Source of the DNA: Tenacibaculum sp. L6
GTDB taxonomy: Bacteria; Bacteroidota; Bacteroidia; Flavobacteriales; Flavobacteriaceae
Direction: 5' to 3'
NCBI RefSeq assembly: GCF_028823685.1
Contig: NZ_JAPEHZ010000003.1
Span: forward strand, 1-64,000
DNA length: 64,000 nucleotides
In this document: positions 43,937 through 53,126 of the stretch, piece by piece
Numbering within the stretch: position 1 is the stretch's first letter
Layout: each line of letters opens with the position of its first letter
The notes under the pieces: generated by a model
Databases searched by the model: none
Told to the model about the DNA's origin: nothing
Seen by the model: only the letters and a program-made list of their open reading frames with translations
Made by a program: the position numbers and the translations under genes

Positions 43937-44887
43937 ATGATTAAAAACTACATAAAAGCAGCACGTTTACGTACATTGCCTCTTTCTGTTTCAGGAATTA
44001 TTGTTGGGGCATATTTAGGTTCAGTTGATAATTTTTTACTTATTGTAGAGAAATTTTTTGATACAACTATTTGTGTAGTAAGGACTCCTTTATATCGATC
44101 ATCAATTTTTTGGCTAGCTATTTTAACTACCATAGGATTTCAAGTACTATCTAATTTTGCAAACGATTATGGAGATGGAGTAAAAGGTACGGACAATCAA
44201 AGAGAAGGAGAAGCACGTATGGTAGCTTCAGGAGCAATTACTCCAAAGCAAATGAAAAATGCAATGATTGTTACAGGGGTTATTACGACTGTTATTGCAT
44301 TACTACTAATTTATGTTTCCTTTGGAAAAGACAACTTTTTATATTCAGTAATTTTCTTCGGATTAGGAATTGCATCTATCATAGCTGCTATAAAATATAC
44401 AGTAGGTAAATCTGCCTATGGTTACAGTGGATTCGGAGATGTTTTTGTGTTCCTTTTCTTCGGATTGTTAGCAGTAGTAGGAACTTACTTTTTATACACT
44501 AAAGAATTAAACTTTATCATTTTTTTACCCGCAATAACTGTCGGATTATTAAGTACAGCAGTGTTGAATTTAAATAACATGCGAGATAGAGAAAATGATA
44601 CAAAATCAGGAAAAAATACGTTGGTAGTGAAAATGGGAGCTGAATCGGCAAAAATGTATCACTACTTTTTAATTATAGCGTCTTTTTTAGTTGCATTATT
44701 GTACACGGTAATTAAGTTTCAATCACCATATCAATTCTTATTTGTAATAGCTTACCTTCCTTTGGCAAAACATCTGTTTTTTGTGTACAAAAATAAAGAA
44801 GAAGCGTTATTAGATGGGGAGCTAAAAAAAGTGGCACTGAGCACCTTTTTATTTTCAATTTTATTTGGATTGGGGCAAATTTTGTAA
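43937..44887 (+). CDS. menA: 1,4-dihydroxy-2-naphthoate polyprenyltransferase
   Basis: Attaches the prenyl chain to DHNA in menaquinone synthesis, in the inner membrane. The protein has 316 residues and about eight or nine membrane helices. The first Asp-rich motif is FANDYGDGVKGTDNQREGEAR and the second is NNMRDRENDTKSGKNTL, as in UbiA-type enzymes of the MenA class. The N-terminus MIKNYIKAARLRTLPLSVSG is typical. menC and menE lie 2-5 kb downstream in the same direction. Confidence 0.93.
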   Translation: MIKNYIKAARLRTLPLSVSGIIVGAYLGSVDNFLLIVEKFFDTTICVVRTPLYRSSIFWLAILTTIGFQVLSNFANDYGDGVKGTDNQREGEARMVASGAITPKQMKNAMIVTGVITTVIALLLIYVSFGKDNFLYSVIFFGLGIASIIAAIKYTVGKSAYGYSGFGDVFVFLFFGLLAVVGTYFLYTKELNFIIFLPAITVGLLSTAVLNLNNMRDRENDTKSGKNTLVVKMGAESAKMYHYFLIIASFLVALLYTVIKFQSPYQFLFVIAYLPLAKHLFFVYKNKEEALLDGELKKVALSTFLFSILFGLGQIL

Positions 44888-44902
44888 CTTCCCTGAAAAA
44901 AT

Positions 44903-45727
44903 ATGATGAAAAAAATTTTAAATCTTTTTGTAGTTGTTATTTTATTAACGGCTTGTAATGACGGAGGCAAAAACCTTGAGTCTTATGGTAATAATAAGGC
45001 TTTAGGGAATATGGTAATTGATAAAGATATAGAAGAATCAGTAGAGTTAAAAGGAAATAATGAAGCTCCAGTAGTTGAAAGAAAACTGATCAAAACAGGA
45101 GATGTATCTTTTGAAATAAGTGATTTATCTGCAACAAGAAACCACATAGAACAAGTATTAAAAAAATACAACGGTTATATTTCTACCGATAATGAATACA
45201 AATCTTCACAAAGTATTACAACCAATTTAACTGTTAGAATTCCTTCTAAAAATTTTGATGTTTTTTTAAATGAAATTTCTTCAAAAGTAACACGTTTTGA
45301 TAACAAAAACATATCTGTAAAAGATGTAACAGAGCAGTTTTTAGATGTTGAAGCTCGTTTAAAAGTAAAAAAAGAGTTAGAGCAGCGTTATAGTGAGATA
45401 TTAAAAAAAGCATCTTCAGTAAAAGAAATTATAGAGGTAGAAAGGGAATTAAACAATGTAAGGTTAGAAATAGAATCGATGGAAGGTCGCCTGAAATATT
45501 TACAAAATCAAGTATCCTATTCAACCTTAACAATAAGATTTTATAAAAAAGAAGTAAGTAAAACTTATTCTAAAAGTTTTGGAAGACGTATAGCTGATGC
45601 TTTTGGTAATGGAATAGATAACATAAAGTGGTTCTTTATTGGTTTGGTAAATATTTGGCCATTTATATTGTTAATCACCTTACTAGTTATATTTATTAAA
45701 AAACGAATTAAACGAAAGAAAGAATAG
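44903..45727 (+). CDS. DUF4349 domain lipoprotein
   Basis: A protein of 274 residues. The lipoprotein signal has the lipobox LLTAC. A DUF4349 domain (about 60-255) contains LIKTGDVSFEISDLSATRNH, LTVRIPSKNFDVFLNEI and a central coiled coil (KEIIEVERELNNVRLEIESMEG-like, split here). A membrane helix (about 245-265) and a KKRIKRKKE tail complete it. Both a lipid anchor and a C-terminal helix would tie it to the inner membrane. Function unknown. It follows menA by 15 bases. Confidence 0.85.
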   Translation: MMKKILNLFVVVILLTACNDGGKNLESYGNNKALGNMVIDKDIEESVELKGNNEAPVVERKLIKTGDVSFEISDLSATRNHIEQVLKKYNGYISTDNEYKSSQSITTNLTVRIPSKNFDVFLNEISSKVTRFDNKNISVKDVTEQFLDVEARLKVKKELEQRYSEILKKASSVKEIIEVERELNNVRLEIESMEGRLKYLQNQVSYSTLTIRFYKKEVSKTYSKSFGRRIADAFGNGIDNIKWFFIGLVNIWPFILLITLLVIFIKKRIKRKKE

Positions 45728-45780
45728 AGCCTTTGTAATTAAAGGTGACACCTTACCTTATTAAAACTAAAAACAAAAAG

Positions 45781-46458
45781 ATGAAAATCACTTTTTACGG
45801 TCATGCGTGTTTTGGAGTAGAAATCGACGGAACCCACGTGTTAATTGATCCTTTTATAACAGGAAACCCTTTAGCATCACACATTAATGTAGATGAAGTA
45901 AAAGCAGACTATATATTACTTACACATGCACACCAAGATCATGTGTTAGATGTTGAGCGTATTGCGGAAAGAACAGGAGCGACTATAGTTTCGAATTATG
46001 AAATCGTAATGTATTACGGAGCAAAGAATTTAAAAGGGCATCCTGTAAATCATGGCGGTACTTATACAAACGATACATTTTCTGCTAAATATGTAAATGC
46101 TATTCATACTTCGTCTTTTGCAGATGGAAGCTATGGCGGTCAACCAGGTGGATTTGTAATTACAGCAGGAGAAAAGTCGCTATATGTTTCAGGTGATACT
46201 GCTGTTACAATGGATATGCAGTTAATACCGATGGCAACAAACCTTACAGCGTCAATTTTTCCAATAGGAGATAATTTCACTATGGGAGTAGATGATGCTA
46301 TTATAGCAAGTGATTTGGTAATTTGTAATAAAGTAATAGGTTGTCACTTTAACACTTTTCCTCCAATAACAATTGATGTTGATGATGCGAAAGAAAAGTT
46401 TACGCAAGCTAAAAAAGAATTAGTGATTTTAGAAATTGGAGAAACAATAACTATTTAA
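45781..46458 (+). CDS. Metal-dependent hydrolase, UPF0173/UlaG-like MBL fold
   Basis: A protein of 225 residues from the ATG at 45781; a GTG 12 codons upstream is less likely. MKITFYGHACFGVEIDG opens the fold and THAHQDHVLDVERIAERTG is the metal-binding HxHxDH motif. YVSGDTAVTMDM and GCHFNTFPPI hold the further Asp and His. The family is UPF0173, with no agreed substrate. It is in a string of same-direction genes around menA and menC. Confidence 0.9.
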   Translation: MKITFYGHACFGVEIDGTHVLIDPFITGNPLASHINVDEVKADYILLTHAHQDHVLDVERIAERTGATIVSNYEIVMYYGAKNLKGHPVNHGGTYTNDTFSAKYVNAIHTSSFADGSYGGQPGGFVITAGEKSLYVSGDTAVTMDMQLIPMATNLTASIFPIGDNFTMGVDDAIIASDLVICNKVIGCHFNTFPPITIDVDDAKEKFTQAKKELVILEIGETITI

Positions 46459-46480
46459 GAGGTTATTTTAGGTTAGAAGT

Positions 46481-46999
46481 ATGAAAAAAATCAAAATAAT
46501 TTTAGGAATTATAACTGCTTTAATTCTTGCGTTTTTTTTAACAGGACTGGTTGTTCAAGAGGTAGTATACACGAATGAGATAACGGTTAACAAGCCTGTA
46601 AAAGAAGTTTTTGCCGACTTTCAAAATGTAGAATTGATGAAACAATGGATGCCAGAAGTAAAATCGATTGATGTATTAGAAGAAAAGCCAAATAAAGTAG
46701 GAAGTACATATAAAGTTGTAGTTGAAAACCAAGGAAAATTGGTGACTATGACTGAAGAAGTATTAGCTTTTGAAGAAAATGAAAGACTTACCTTTCATTT
46801 CGATGCTGAAAATATGTTAAAAACAGATGATTATGCGTTTACTTCTGAAGGAAATACAACTAAAATTGTACAAACAACTACCTGTACAAGTGAGTCGTAC
46901 GTAATGAGTTGTTTGTTCCCGTATTTTAAAGGAGCATTGAAAAAAATGAGTCAACAATATTTAGACGAATTTAAAAAAGTATCTGAAGCTCATAACTAA
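46481..46999 (+). CDS. SRPBCC family protein with N-terminal membrane anchor
   Basis: A protein of 172 residues. A hydrophobic helix (about 5-24) is followed by a START-like domain: VNKPVKEVFADFQNVELMKQW, GSTYKVVVE and LTFHFDAENMLKTDDYAF. Such domains bind hydrophobic ligands in a deep pocket. It lies 22 bases after the UPF0173 gene and 12 before menC. A role in quinone handling is possible but only guilt by neighbourhood. Confidence 0.8.
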   Translation: MKKIKIILGIITALILAFFLTGLVVQEVVYTNEITVNKPVKEVFADFQNVELMKQWMPEVKSIDVLEEKPNKVGSTYKVVVENQGKLVTMTEEVLAFEENERLTFHFDAENMLKTDDYAFTSEGNTTKIVQTTTCTSESYVMSCLFPYFKGALKKMSQQYLDEFKKVSEAHN

Positions 47000-47011
47000 A
47001 AAAACAAGCAG

Positions 47012-48049
47012 TTGATTAAAGCTACCTATCATAAATATTTATTGAATTTTAAGCAAGCTAGTGGAACTTCTCGTGGAATTTTAAGAACCAAAGAAACTTG
47101 GTTTTTAGTTTTAGAAAGAGAAGGAAAACAAGGCTTTGGTGAATGTGGTTTATTTCGCGGATTAAGTGTTGATGACAGACCTGATTATGAAGAGAAATTA
47201 CAGTGGGTCTGTAACAATATTAATCTTGGTTTAGATGTTTTATTGGCAGAATTGGTACATTTCCCATCGATTCAATATGGATTAGAACAAGCCTTTTTAT
47301 CATTAGAAAGTGAAAATCCGTTTGAATTATTTCCATCAGATTTTTCTAAAGGAAAAGAGCAAATTTCAATAAACGGATTAATTTGGATGGGTGATAAATC
47401 CTTTATGCAACAACAAATAAAGGATAAGTTACAGCAAGGTTTTACAACAATAAAAATGAAGATTGGAGCTATTGATTTCGATACAGAAATAGCATTGTTG
47501 AATTCTATCAGAAAAGAGTTTTCAGTCAAAGAAATAGAGTTAAGAGTAGATGCAAATGGAGCATTTTTACCTGAAAATGCTTTAGAAAAACTACAAAGAT
47601 TAGCCGAGTTGGAGTTACATTCAATAGAACAACCTATCAAACAAGGTCAGTGGCAAGAAATGGCGAAATTGTGTGAGGAAACTCCGCTACCAATTGCGTT
47701 AGATGAAGAACTAATAGGCGTGTTTTCTTCCGAAGGAAAAGAAAATTGTATTAGTATAATTCAACCACAATACATCATTTTAAAGCCAAGTTTGGTTGGA
47801 GGTTTTCAAGGAAGCAACGAGTGGATTCAAATAGCAGCCAATCATAATACAGGAAACTGGATTACTTCGGCATTAGAAAGTAATATAGGCTTAAACGCAA
47901 TAGCACAATGGACCTACTCATTGAACAATCCGTTACCGCAAGGATTAGGAACTGGAAGTTTGTTTACAAATAACATTGAGAGTCCGCTAGAAGTTACAAA
48001 TGGAAGCTTAGGTTATAACACGAATAAACATTGGGATTTTAAAATTTAA
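47012..48049 (+). CDS. menC: o-Succinylbenzoate synthase
   Basis: Dehydrates SHCHC to o-succinylbenzoate in menaquinone synthesis. The protein has 345 residues of the enolase superfamily. FGECGLFRGLSVDDRPDYE at the N-terminus is typical of MenC in Bacteroidota. TIKMKIGA has the catalytic KxK, ELRVDANGAF, SIEQPI and PIALDEELIG hold the metal ligands, and YIILKPSLVGG has the second catalytic Lys. Start codon TTG at 47012. The CPBP gene follows 2 bases later. Confidence 0.92.
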   Translation: MIKATYHKYLLNFKQASGTSRGILRTKETWFLVLEREGKQGFGECGLFRGLSVDDRPDYEEKLQWVCNNINLGLDVLLAELVHFPSIQYGLEQAFLSLESENPFELFPSDFSKGKEQISINGLIWMGDKSFMQQQIKDKLQQGFTTIKMKIGAIDFDTEIALLNSIRKEFSVKEIELRVDANGAFLPENALEKLQRLAELELHSIEQPIKQGQWQEMAKLCEETPLPIALDEELIGVFSSEGKENCISIIQPQYIILKPSLVGGFQGSNEWIQIAANHNTGNWITSALESNIGLNAIAQWTYSLNNPLPQGLGTGSLFTNNIESPLEVTNGSLGYNTNKHWDFKI

Positions 48050-48051
48050 AA

Positions 48052-48940
48052 ATGGACTTTATACAACAAGCATATAAAGGTGAAAATAGTTGGTGGAGGT
48101 GGTTACTTACAATTGTAATAGTAATGTCTCCCTTTTTATTAAACTTCGCAATCTATTTTTTATTACCAGAAGTATATAAAGGCTTGATGGAAGATACAGC
48201 CAATTTTCAAGGAAACAAAAACATTTTCCTAATTGAAAATTTAATGCCATTTGCAGTGCTTTTAGTTTTGCTAATAGTATTTGTGAAGTTCGTGCATTTA
48301 CGACCATTTACTTCTGTAGTAACAAGTAGGAGTAAAGTGGATTGGAGCCGCCTTATTTTTTCTTTTTATAGGCTATTTGTTAGCACCAGAAGAATTTGTG
48401 TGGAATTTTAAACCAGTTCCGTTTTTTCTATTATTAACGATTTGTATCATTTTAATTCCGATTCAAACATCGTTAGAGGAGTTGTTGTTTAGAGGTTATT
48501 TAATGCAAGGAATAGGAATTTTAACTAAGACTAGATGGGTTCCACTAATCGTAACTTCAACGTTGTTTGGTTTAATGCATATTTTAAACCCTGAAGTATC
48601 TAAGTTAGGTTACGGAATTATGGGCTTTTATATTGGTACAGGTTTTTTATTCGGAATTATCACGTTGTTAGATGAAGGAGTAGAATTAGCTTTAGGAATT
48701 CACGCAGCAAATAATATTGCAGCGGCTGTTTTAGTAGCTTCAAATTGGGCAGTTTTTCAAACTGACGCCTTATTTATTGATCATTCTGAACCGAATTTAA
48801 TATATCAAATGATTATTCCTGTGTTTTTCATTTATCCGTTATATATAATGTTTTTACAAAAAAAATATGGCTGGAAAAACTGGAAAGAAAAATTGTTTGG
48901 TAAGATTGAAAAACCAGTAATCACTAAGGAAATTTTATAG
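48052..48940 (+). pseudogene. CPBP intramembrane metalloprotease, frameshifted in a T-tract
   Basis: The 5' part (48052-48411) has two membrane helices and reaches SRSKVDWSRLIFSF, then goes out of frame. The 3' part, readable in another frame from about 48368, continues IGYLLAPEEF and carries the CPBP motifs SLEELLFRGYLMQG (EExxxR), STLFGLMHILNP and ALGIHAANN. Removing one T from the runs TTTTTT (48356-48361) or TTTTT (48363-48367) restores one frame of about 295 residues. This is a typical homopolymer frameshift, so a sequencing error is as likely as a true mutation. It sits between menC and menE. Confidence 0.82.
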
Positions 48941-48958
48941 TACACTATTCTGAATATT

Positions 48959-50011
48959 GTGAAAAAAAACAGCTTTCATAAAAATTTTCAGTTAAATGAA
49001 AAGTCTTTTTCTTCAGAAGAAGAACTCTTGAGTTTTTCTAAAACAATTAATAATTCTGTCTTTTCATTTTTATCAGATTGGTTTAATGCTGAAGATTTTG
49101 TAGTAGTGCAAACTTCAGGATCTACAGGAAAACCGAAACCAATTCCGTTGAAAAAAGAGTTTATGAAAAACTCAGCAGAGGCAACGGGAACTTTTTTTGA
49201 ATTGAAAGAAAACACTACTGCTTTGTTATGTCTTTCTACCGATTATATTGCAGGAAAAATGATGCTAGTCCGAGCTTTAACGTTAGGGTGGAAGCTTGAT
49301 GTTGTAGAAGCAATTTCTAATCCATTGGAAGGAATAAATACAATGTATGAATTTTCTGCAATGGTGCCAATGCAGTTACAAAACTCGTTAAAAGATTTAC
49401 ATAAGGTTAAAAAACTAATTGTAGGTGGTGGAGTCGTTTCTAACGATTTAATTGTAGAAATTCAAAATCTATCTACTCAAGTTTTTGCTACCTATGGAAT
49501 GACTGAAACTATTACACATATTGCTGTGAAAAAACTGAATAATGTCATTTCGAACGATAGTAATAAATCTAACTATAAAACACTACCTGACGTACATCTT
49601 TCACAAGACAATCGAAATTGCTTGATCATTGAAGCTCCTAAAGTATCAGAGGAAAGAATCGTTACAAATGATGTAGTGGATTTAATTTCTGAAACAGAAT
49701 TTGAATGGTTAGGACGCTATGATAACGTTATTAATTCTGGTGGAGTTAAGCTACATCCAGAAAAAATTGAAGAAAAACTCTCTAAAATTATCTCGAATCG
49801 TTTTTTTGTTATTGGTGTTCCAGATAAGGTGTTAGGAGAAAAATTAGTGCTTGTCATAGAAGGGAAAGAATACAATGTTATCTTGAACGAAGCAAAGAAT
49901 TTTACCAAATATGAAACTCCAAAAGATATTTACTTCGTAGATCAATTTGTAGAAACAGAGACAAAAAAAATCCAACGTAAGAAAACGATGGATTTAGTAA
50001 GGTTGTTATAA
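48959..50011 (+). CDS. menE: o-Succinylbenzoate-CoA ligase-like AMP-binding protein
   Basis: A protein of 350 residues, short for MenE. QTSGSTGKPKPIPLKKEFM is the AMP/ATP loop; ATYGMTETITHIA and GRYDNVINSGGVKLHPEKIEE are the adenylate-forming enzyme motifs; QFVETETKKIQRKK holds the C-terminal catalytic Lys region. Short MenE forms are usual in Bacteroidota. The menC/menA neighbourhood supports the call. Start GTG at 48959. Confidence 0.88.
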   Translation: MKKNSFHKNFQLNEKSFSSEEELLSFSKTINNSVFSFLSDWFNAEDFVVVQTSGSTGKPKPIPLKKEFMKNSAEATGTFFELKENTTALLCLSTDYIAGKMMLVRALTLGWKLDVVEAISNPLEGINTMYEFSAMVPMQLQNSLKDLHKVKKLIVGGGVVSNDLIVEIQNLSTQVFATYGMTETITHIAVKKLNNVISNDSNKSNYKTLPDVHLSQDNRNCLIIEAPKVSEERIVTNDVVDLISETEFEWLGRYDNVINSGGVKLHPEKIEEKLSKIISNRFFVIGVPDKVLGEKLVLVIEGKEYNVILNEAKNFTKYETPKDIYFVDQFVETETKKIQRKKTMDLVRLL

Positions 50012-50019
50012 TTTATAGG

Positions 50020-51636
50020 TTAGTATAAAACAGTCCATTTACCCATTACTTTTTTGTTAGGATAGTTCTTTGCTAGCCAATCTAATCTTTCTGGAAGTTG
50101 CTTTTTATAAAGTATTAAAACAGTAGGTTTTTCTAAGATTCCATGTAAACTTTCTAACTCAGTAGTATCTTTAAGATTGATTAAGTGATTTTTCCAGTTT
50201 GTATCTGTTTCAAACTGAGTTTCTCTGTTTAAAGATTCATGCCCATCGTATAAGGAGATAATTGATTTATTCAATCCAAAAGCAATGGATGATTTTCTAA
50301 TGTTGTAGACTAAAATATCTCTTGAATTAATATTTTCACTAATAATGAAATCTGTCACAGGCTTCGAAGCATTGATTTTTAATTCGTTCTTAGCTAAGAT
50401 TGTTGAAGCACTGATCAATAAAAATAACGTAACAACAAATGAGGTAAGTACTGGTTTGAATTTAACTTCTTCTTTAGATTTATAAAGGAAGAATACTATA
50501 ATTACAACAACACAACTAGCAACAGCTAAATAATACGGAAAATTCATTCCAGTATTAATAAATGGAGCTACAATAAAAGTTAATAGAATTAAACTAGAAA
50601 AACCAAGAATAAAAATATTAATGGTTTTGATTTTTTCTGTGTTAATTCGTGAAAACAAATCAGCTATTAAGATAGCAAGTAAACCATATAATGGTAAAAT
50701 GTATAAAATTCGTTTTGAAGAAGAAATTGAAAAGAAAATCAAAGGAATTACAAACGCCATTAACATAGCGAAGTGAATTGTTTTTGTTTTCAATAATTCT
50801 TTTTGATCTTTCAGTAAATAAATAAATGCTAAAAACCATGGTAAACCAACTAGCGGAGCAAAAGCTAAGAAGTACCAAAATGGTTCTGTTCTTCCGAAGG
50901 CATTTTTTGAGAACCTATCTGCGGTCTGTTTTCCTAAGAAATAATCTAAAAAGGCAGGATTGCTATAGCCTAGGTATGCAAACCAAGATGCTGCAATAAC
51001 TAAAAATAACGTCCACGCCGTAATATGATGGATAGAAAAATTTCTTTTTGGCTTTTCTGTACGGTTATAAAATAAAATGAAAATTACAGGAACAATAAAT
51101 ATTACAGGTCCTTTTGTTAAAAAACCTAACGCTAAACTTAGAGTAAAAGCATAGAGCCATTTTATAATTCCAGATTGGCGATATTTTACCCAACTATAAA
51201 TACTTAGTAAAACAAAGGTAGCTAAAAAAGCATCGGTAGTTAAGTTTCGCGATGACATTAAGACCAACGGAAAGCTGAAATAGATAATAGCAGACCAAAG
51301 TGCCGTTTTTTTATTGTTGAATAATGAAATACTTAAGCGGTAGACCAATACAAGTTGAAGTAAAACAGCTAATTGTAAAAAGAAACGAGCTCCAAAAGCA
51401 TTAATACCAAATATTTTGTAGCCTAAAGCTGTAATTTGATAGGTAAATGGAGGTTTGTGATAGTGATGAACATCTAACAAGTTAGGGTGCATATAATCAC
51501 CAGAAACATGCATGGCTCTACCTATTTCGGCATATCTAGCGTCGCTACTTTCAATAACTCCGTACGAGCCTACATTAATAAGTAAGCTAATAGCAGCTAT
51601 TACTAAAAATATATTAAAGGTTAGTTTGTTTTTCAT
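50020..51636 (-). CDS. GT39/ArnT-like membrane glycosyltransferase
   Basis: A protein of 538 residues with about eleven to twelve membrane helices. The first periplasmic loop ESSDARYAEIGRAMHVSGDYM contains the Asp-Arg pair that is catalytic in ArnT/PMT enzymes, followed by HHYHKPPFTYQITA. A C-terminal soluble part (about 410-538) is also as in ArnT. It would move a sugar from a polyprenyl phosphate carrier to lipid A or a glycan at the periplasmic face. It is the third gene in a unit with GT2 and LAB_N genes. Confidence 0.85.
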   Translation of the reverse strand: MKNKLTFNIFLVIAAISLLINVGSYGVIESSDARYAEIGRAMHVSGDYMHPNLLDVHHYHKPPFTYQITALGYKIFGINAFGARFFLQLAVLLQLVLVYRLSISLFNNKKTALWSAIIYFSFPLVLMSSRNLTTDAFLATFVLLSIYSWVKYRQSGIIKWLYAFTLSLALGFLTKGPVIFIVPVIFILFYNRTEKPKRNFSIHHITAWTLFLVIAASWFAYLGYSNPAFLDYFLGKQTADRFSKNAFGRTEPFWYFLAFAPLVGLPWFLAFIYLLKDQKELLKTKTIHFAMLMAFVIPLIFFSISSSKRILYILPLYGLLAILIADLFSRINTEKIKTINIFILGFSSLILLTFIVAPFINTGMNFPYYLAVASCVVVIIVFFLYKSKEEVKFKPVLTSFVVTLFLLISASTILAKNELKINASKPVTDFIISENINSRDILVYNIRKSSIAFGLNKSIISLYDGHESLNRETQFETDTNWKNHLINLKDTTELESLHGILEKPTVLILYKKQLPERLDWLAKNYPNKKVMGKWTVLY

Positions 51637-51654
51637 TCTGAAAAAAGAATAAGT

Positions 51655-52311
51655 TTATGAGTTAGTTTTTAACACTTTATCTTGTTTTAATAAGATAAAA
51701 ACGTTTCTGATATAAATAACAAAACCGAATAATTGTCCAATGAATAATACAGGGTCTTTTCTTATAATCGCATAGCTTAAAATCATAAGCGATCCTACAA
51801 GGCTTAACAACCAAAATCCTAAAGGTAACGAAGATTCTTTTTTACGCTCAGAATAAATCCATTGATAGATAAAACGCAGTGTGAAAATAATTTGACCAAT
51901 ACTTCCCCAGATTAATAAGTTAATAGGAATCTCTTCATTGCGGAACAATCGTTCAACATCAATTTGGTTATTCTTAAAGGAATATAGAGCAATTAAAAAA
52001 GGAAAAATAAGTAAAAAACCACGCAGAAATTTAGGTAGTTTTATCCACGAATCCTGTAATTGCATATTTCTAATATAGATAAAGTAGGTTAATGATTGCC
52101 CTAACATAATGGCAAAATCGTCTCGTAACCATCCGTAAACAAAAAGCAAAAAGGAAGCAATTAAACTTAATTGCCAAAACAATTCAGGTGTTAGTACTCT
52201 TTTAACTTTTTCAGATTGAATCCATTGTAATAAAAGCCTTGCTGAAAATAAAATCTGAGCAGCAAAACCGATAATGTATACAAAAGATTTATATGAAAGC
52301 CAGTCGCTCAT
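51655..52311 (-). CDS. Lipid-A-disaccharide synthase N-terminal-domain (LAB_N) membrane protein, two copies
   Basis: A protein of 218 residues with two LAB_N domains in tandem. Copy one is GFAAQILFSARLLLQWIQSE ... GQSLTYFIYIRN; copy two is GSIGQIIFTLRFIYQWIYSE ... GQLFGFVIYIRN. About six membrane helices in all. No LpxB catalytic domain is present. The gene overlaps the GT2 gene by one base and precedes GT39 by 18 bases on the minus strand. Position and topology suggest the flippase or carrier-handling partner (inference). Confidence 0.88.
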   Translation of the reverse strand: MSDWLSYKSFVYIIGFAAQILFSARLLLQWIQSEKVKRVLTPELFWQLSLIASFLLFVYGWLRDDFAIMLGQSLTYFIYIRNMQLQDSWIKLPKFLRGFLLIFPFLIALYSFKNNQIDVERLFRNEEIPINLLIWGSIGQIIFTLRFIYQWIYSERKKESSLPLGFWLLSLVGSLMILSYAIIRKDPVLFIGQLFGFVIYIRNVFILLKQDKVLKTNS

Positions 52312-53030
52312 TAGCTAATTTTAGACTTTTCAATAGTATAATTTATATAGCTTTTTCGCATCCATCTGTAAGCAAAAGTGTCACGTAACGCTTTTAAAGA
52401 TCTATTGAAAATATTGAATTTTGAAGTACCTGCAATACGTTCAAAATGCTGCACTTTTAGTTGTTTTATTTTTCCATTCTGTAATAAAATTAAAGCAGGA
52501 ATAAAACGGTGCATTCCTTTAAAGAAAGGAATCTTTTTAGCAACATCAGTACGAAGTACTTTTAACGGACAACCAGTATCAATAACTCCATCGTTAATTA
52601 AGCTACGGCGTATGCTGTTAGCAATTAACGATTGTATTTTTTTACTTAAAGTATCTTTTCTTTTTCCTCTATATCCAATTACAGCTTGGTAATTATCGAT
52701 ATCCTCTAATAAAATATCGAAATCGTAAGGAGTGGTTTGTAAATCGGCATCGATATATCCGATTAATTCGGTGTCGATATGGTCAATACCAGCTTTGATA
52801 GCTGCACTTAATCCGCAGTTTTCTTTAAATTTTAAGTATTCAAAGTCAGGGTTGTTTGTACAGATTTCAGAAATTTTATTGAAACTATCATCGGTAGAAC
52901 CATCATCAATAAATAAAACCTTGCTTTTAGTTTTACTTTTAGAAAAGTAATCAGTGAACGTACTGTGTATTCTATCTAAGTTATCAATTTCATTAAAAAC
53001 TGGAATGATGATAGTCATTCTGTAATCCAT
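52311..53030 (-). CDS. Glycosyltransferase family 2 (dolichol/undecaprenyl-phosphate type)
   Basis: A protein of 239 residues. MTIIIPVFNEIDNLDRI opens the GT-A fold, SKVLFIDDGSTDDSF and ELIGYIDADLQTTPYDFDIL have the metal-binding aspartates, and GMHRFIPALILLQNGKIKQL is typical of ArnC/DPM1-like enzymes. There is no C-terminal membrane pair. It probably charges undecaprenyl phosphate with a sugar for the GT39 enzyme. First gene of the three-gene unit. Confidence 0.9.
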   Translation of the reverse strand: MDYRMTIIIPVFNEIDNLDRIHSTFTDYFSKSKTKSKVLFIDDGSTDDSFNKISEICTNNPDFEYLKFKENCGLSAAIKAGIDHIDTELIGYIDADLQTTPYDFDILLEDIDNYQAVIGYRGKRKDTLSKKIQSLIANSIRRSLINDGVIDTGCPLKVLRTDVAKKIPFFKGMHRFIPALILLQNGKIKQLKVQHFERIAGTSKFNIFNRSLKALRDTFAYRWMRKSYINYTIEKSKIS

Positions 53031-53075
53031 AGACTAGTTTGTTTTAGTATGACCATGCGAAAGTACAAAAAATAA

Positions 53076-53104
53076 AAAATCCAATGATAAACTCATTGGA
53101 TTTT
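53076..53104 (-). terminator. Terminator after yebC
   Basis: AAAATCCAATG (53076-53086), loop ataaact, CATTGGATTTT (53094-53104); on the minus strand a T-run follows. Confidence 0.85.
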
Positions 53105-53126
53105 AAATTCTTTATGGAGAAATATC

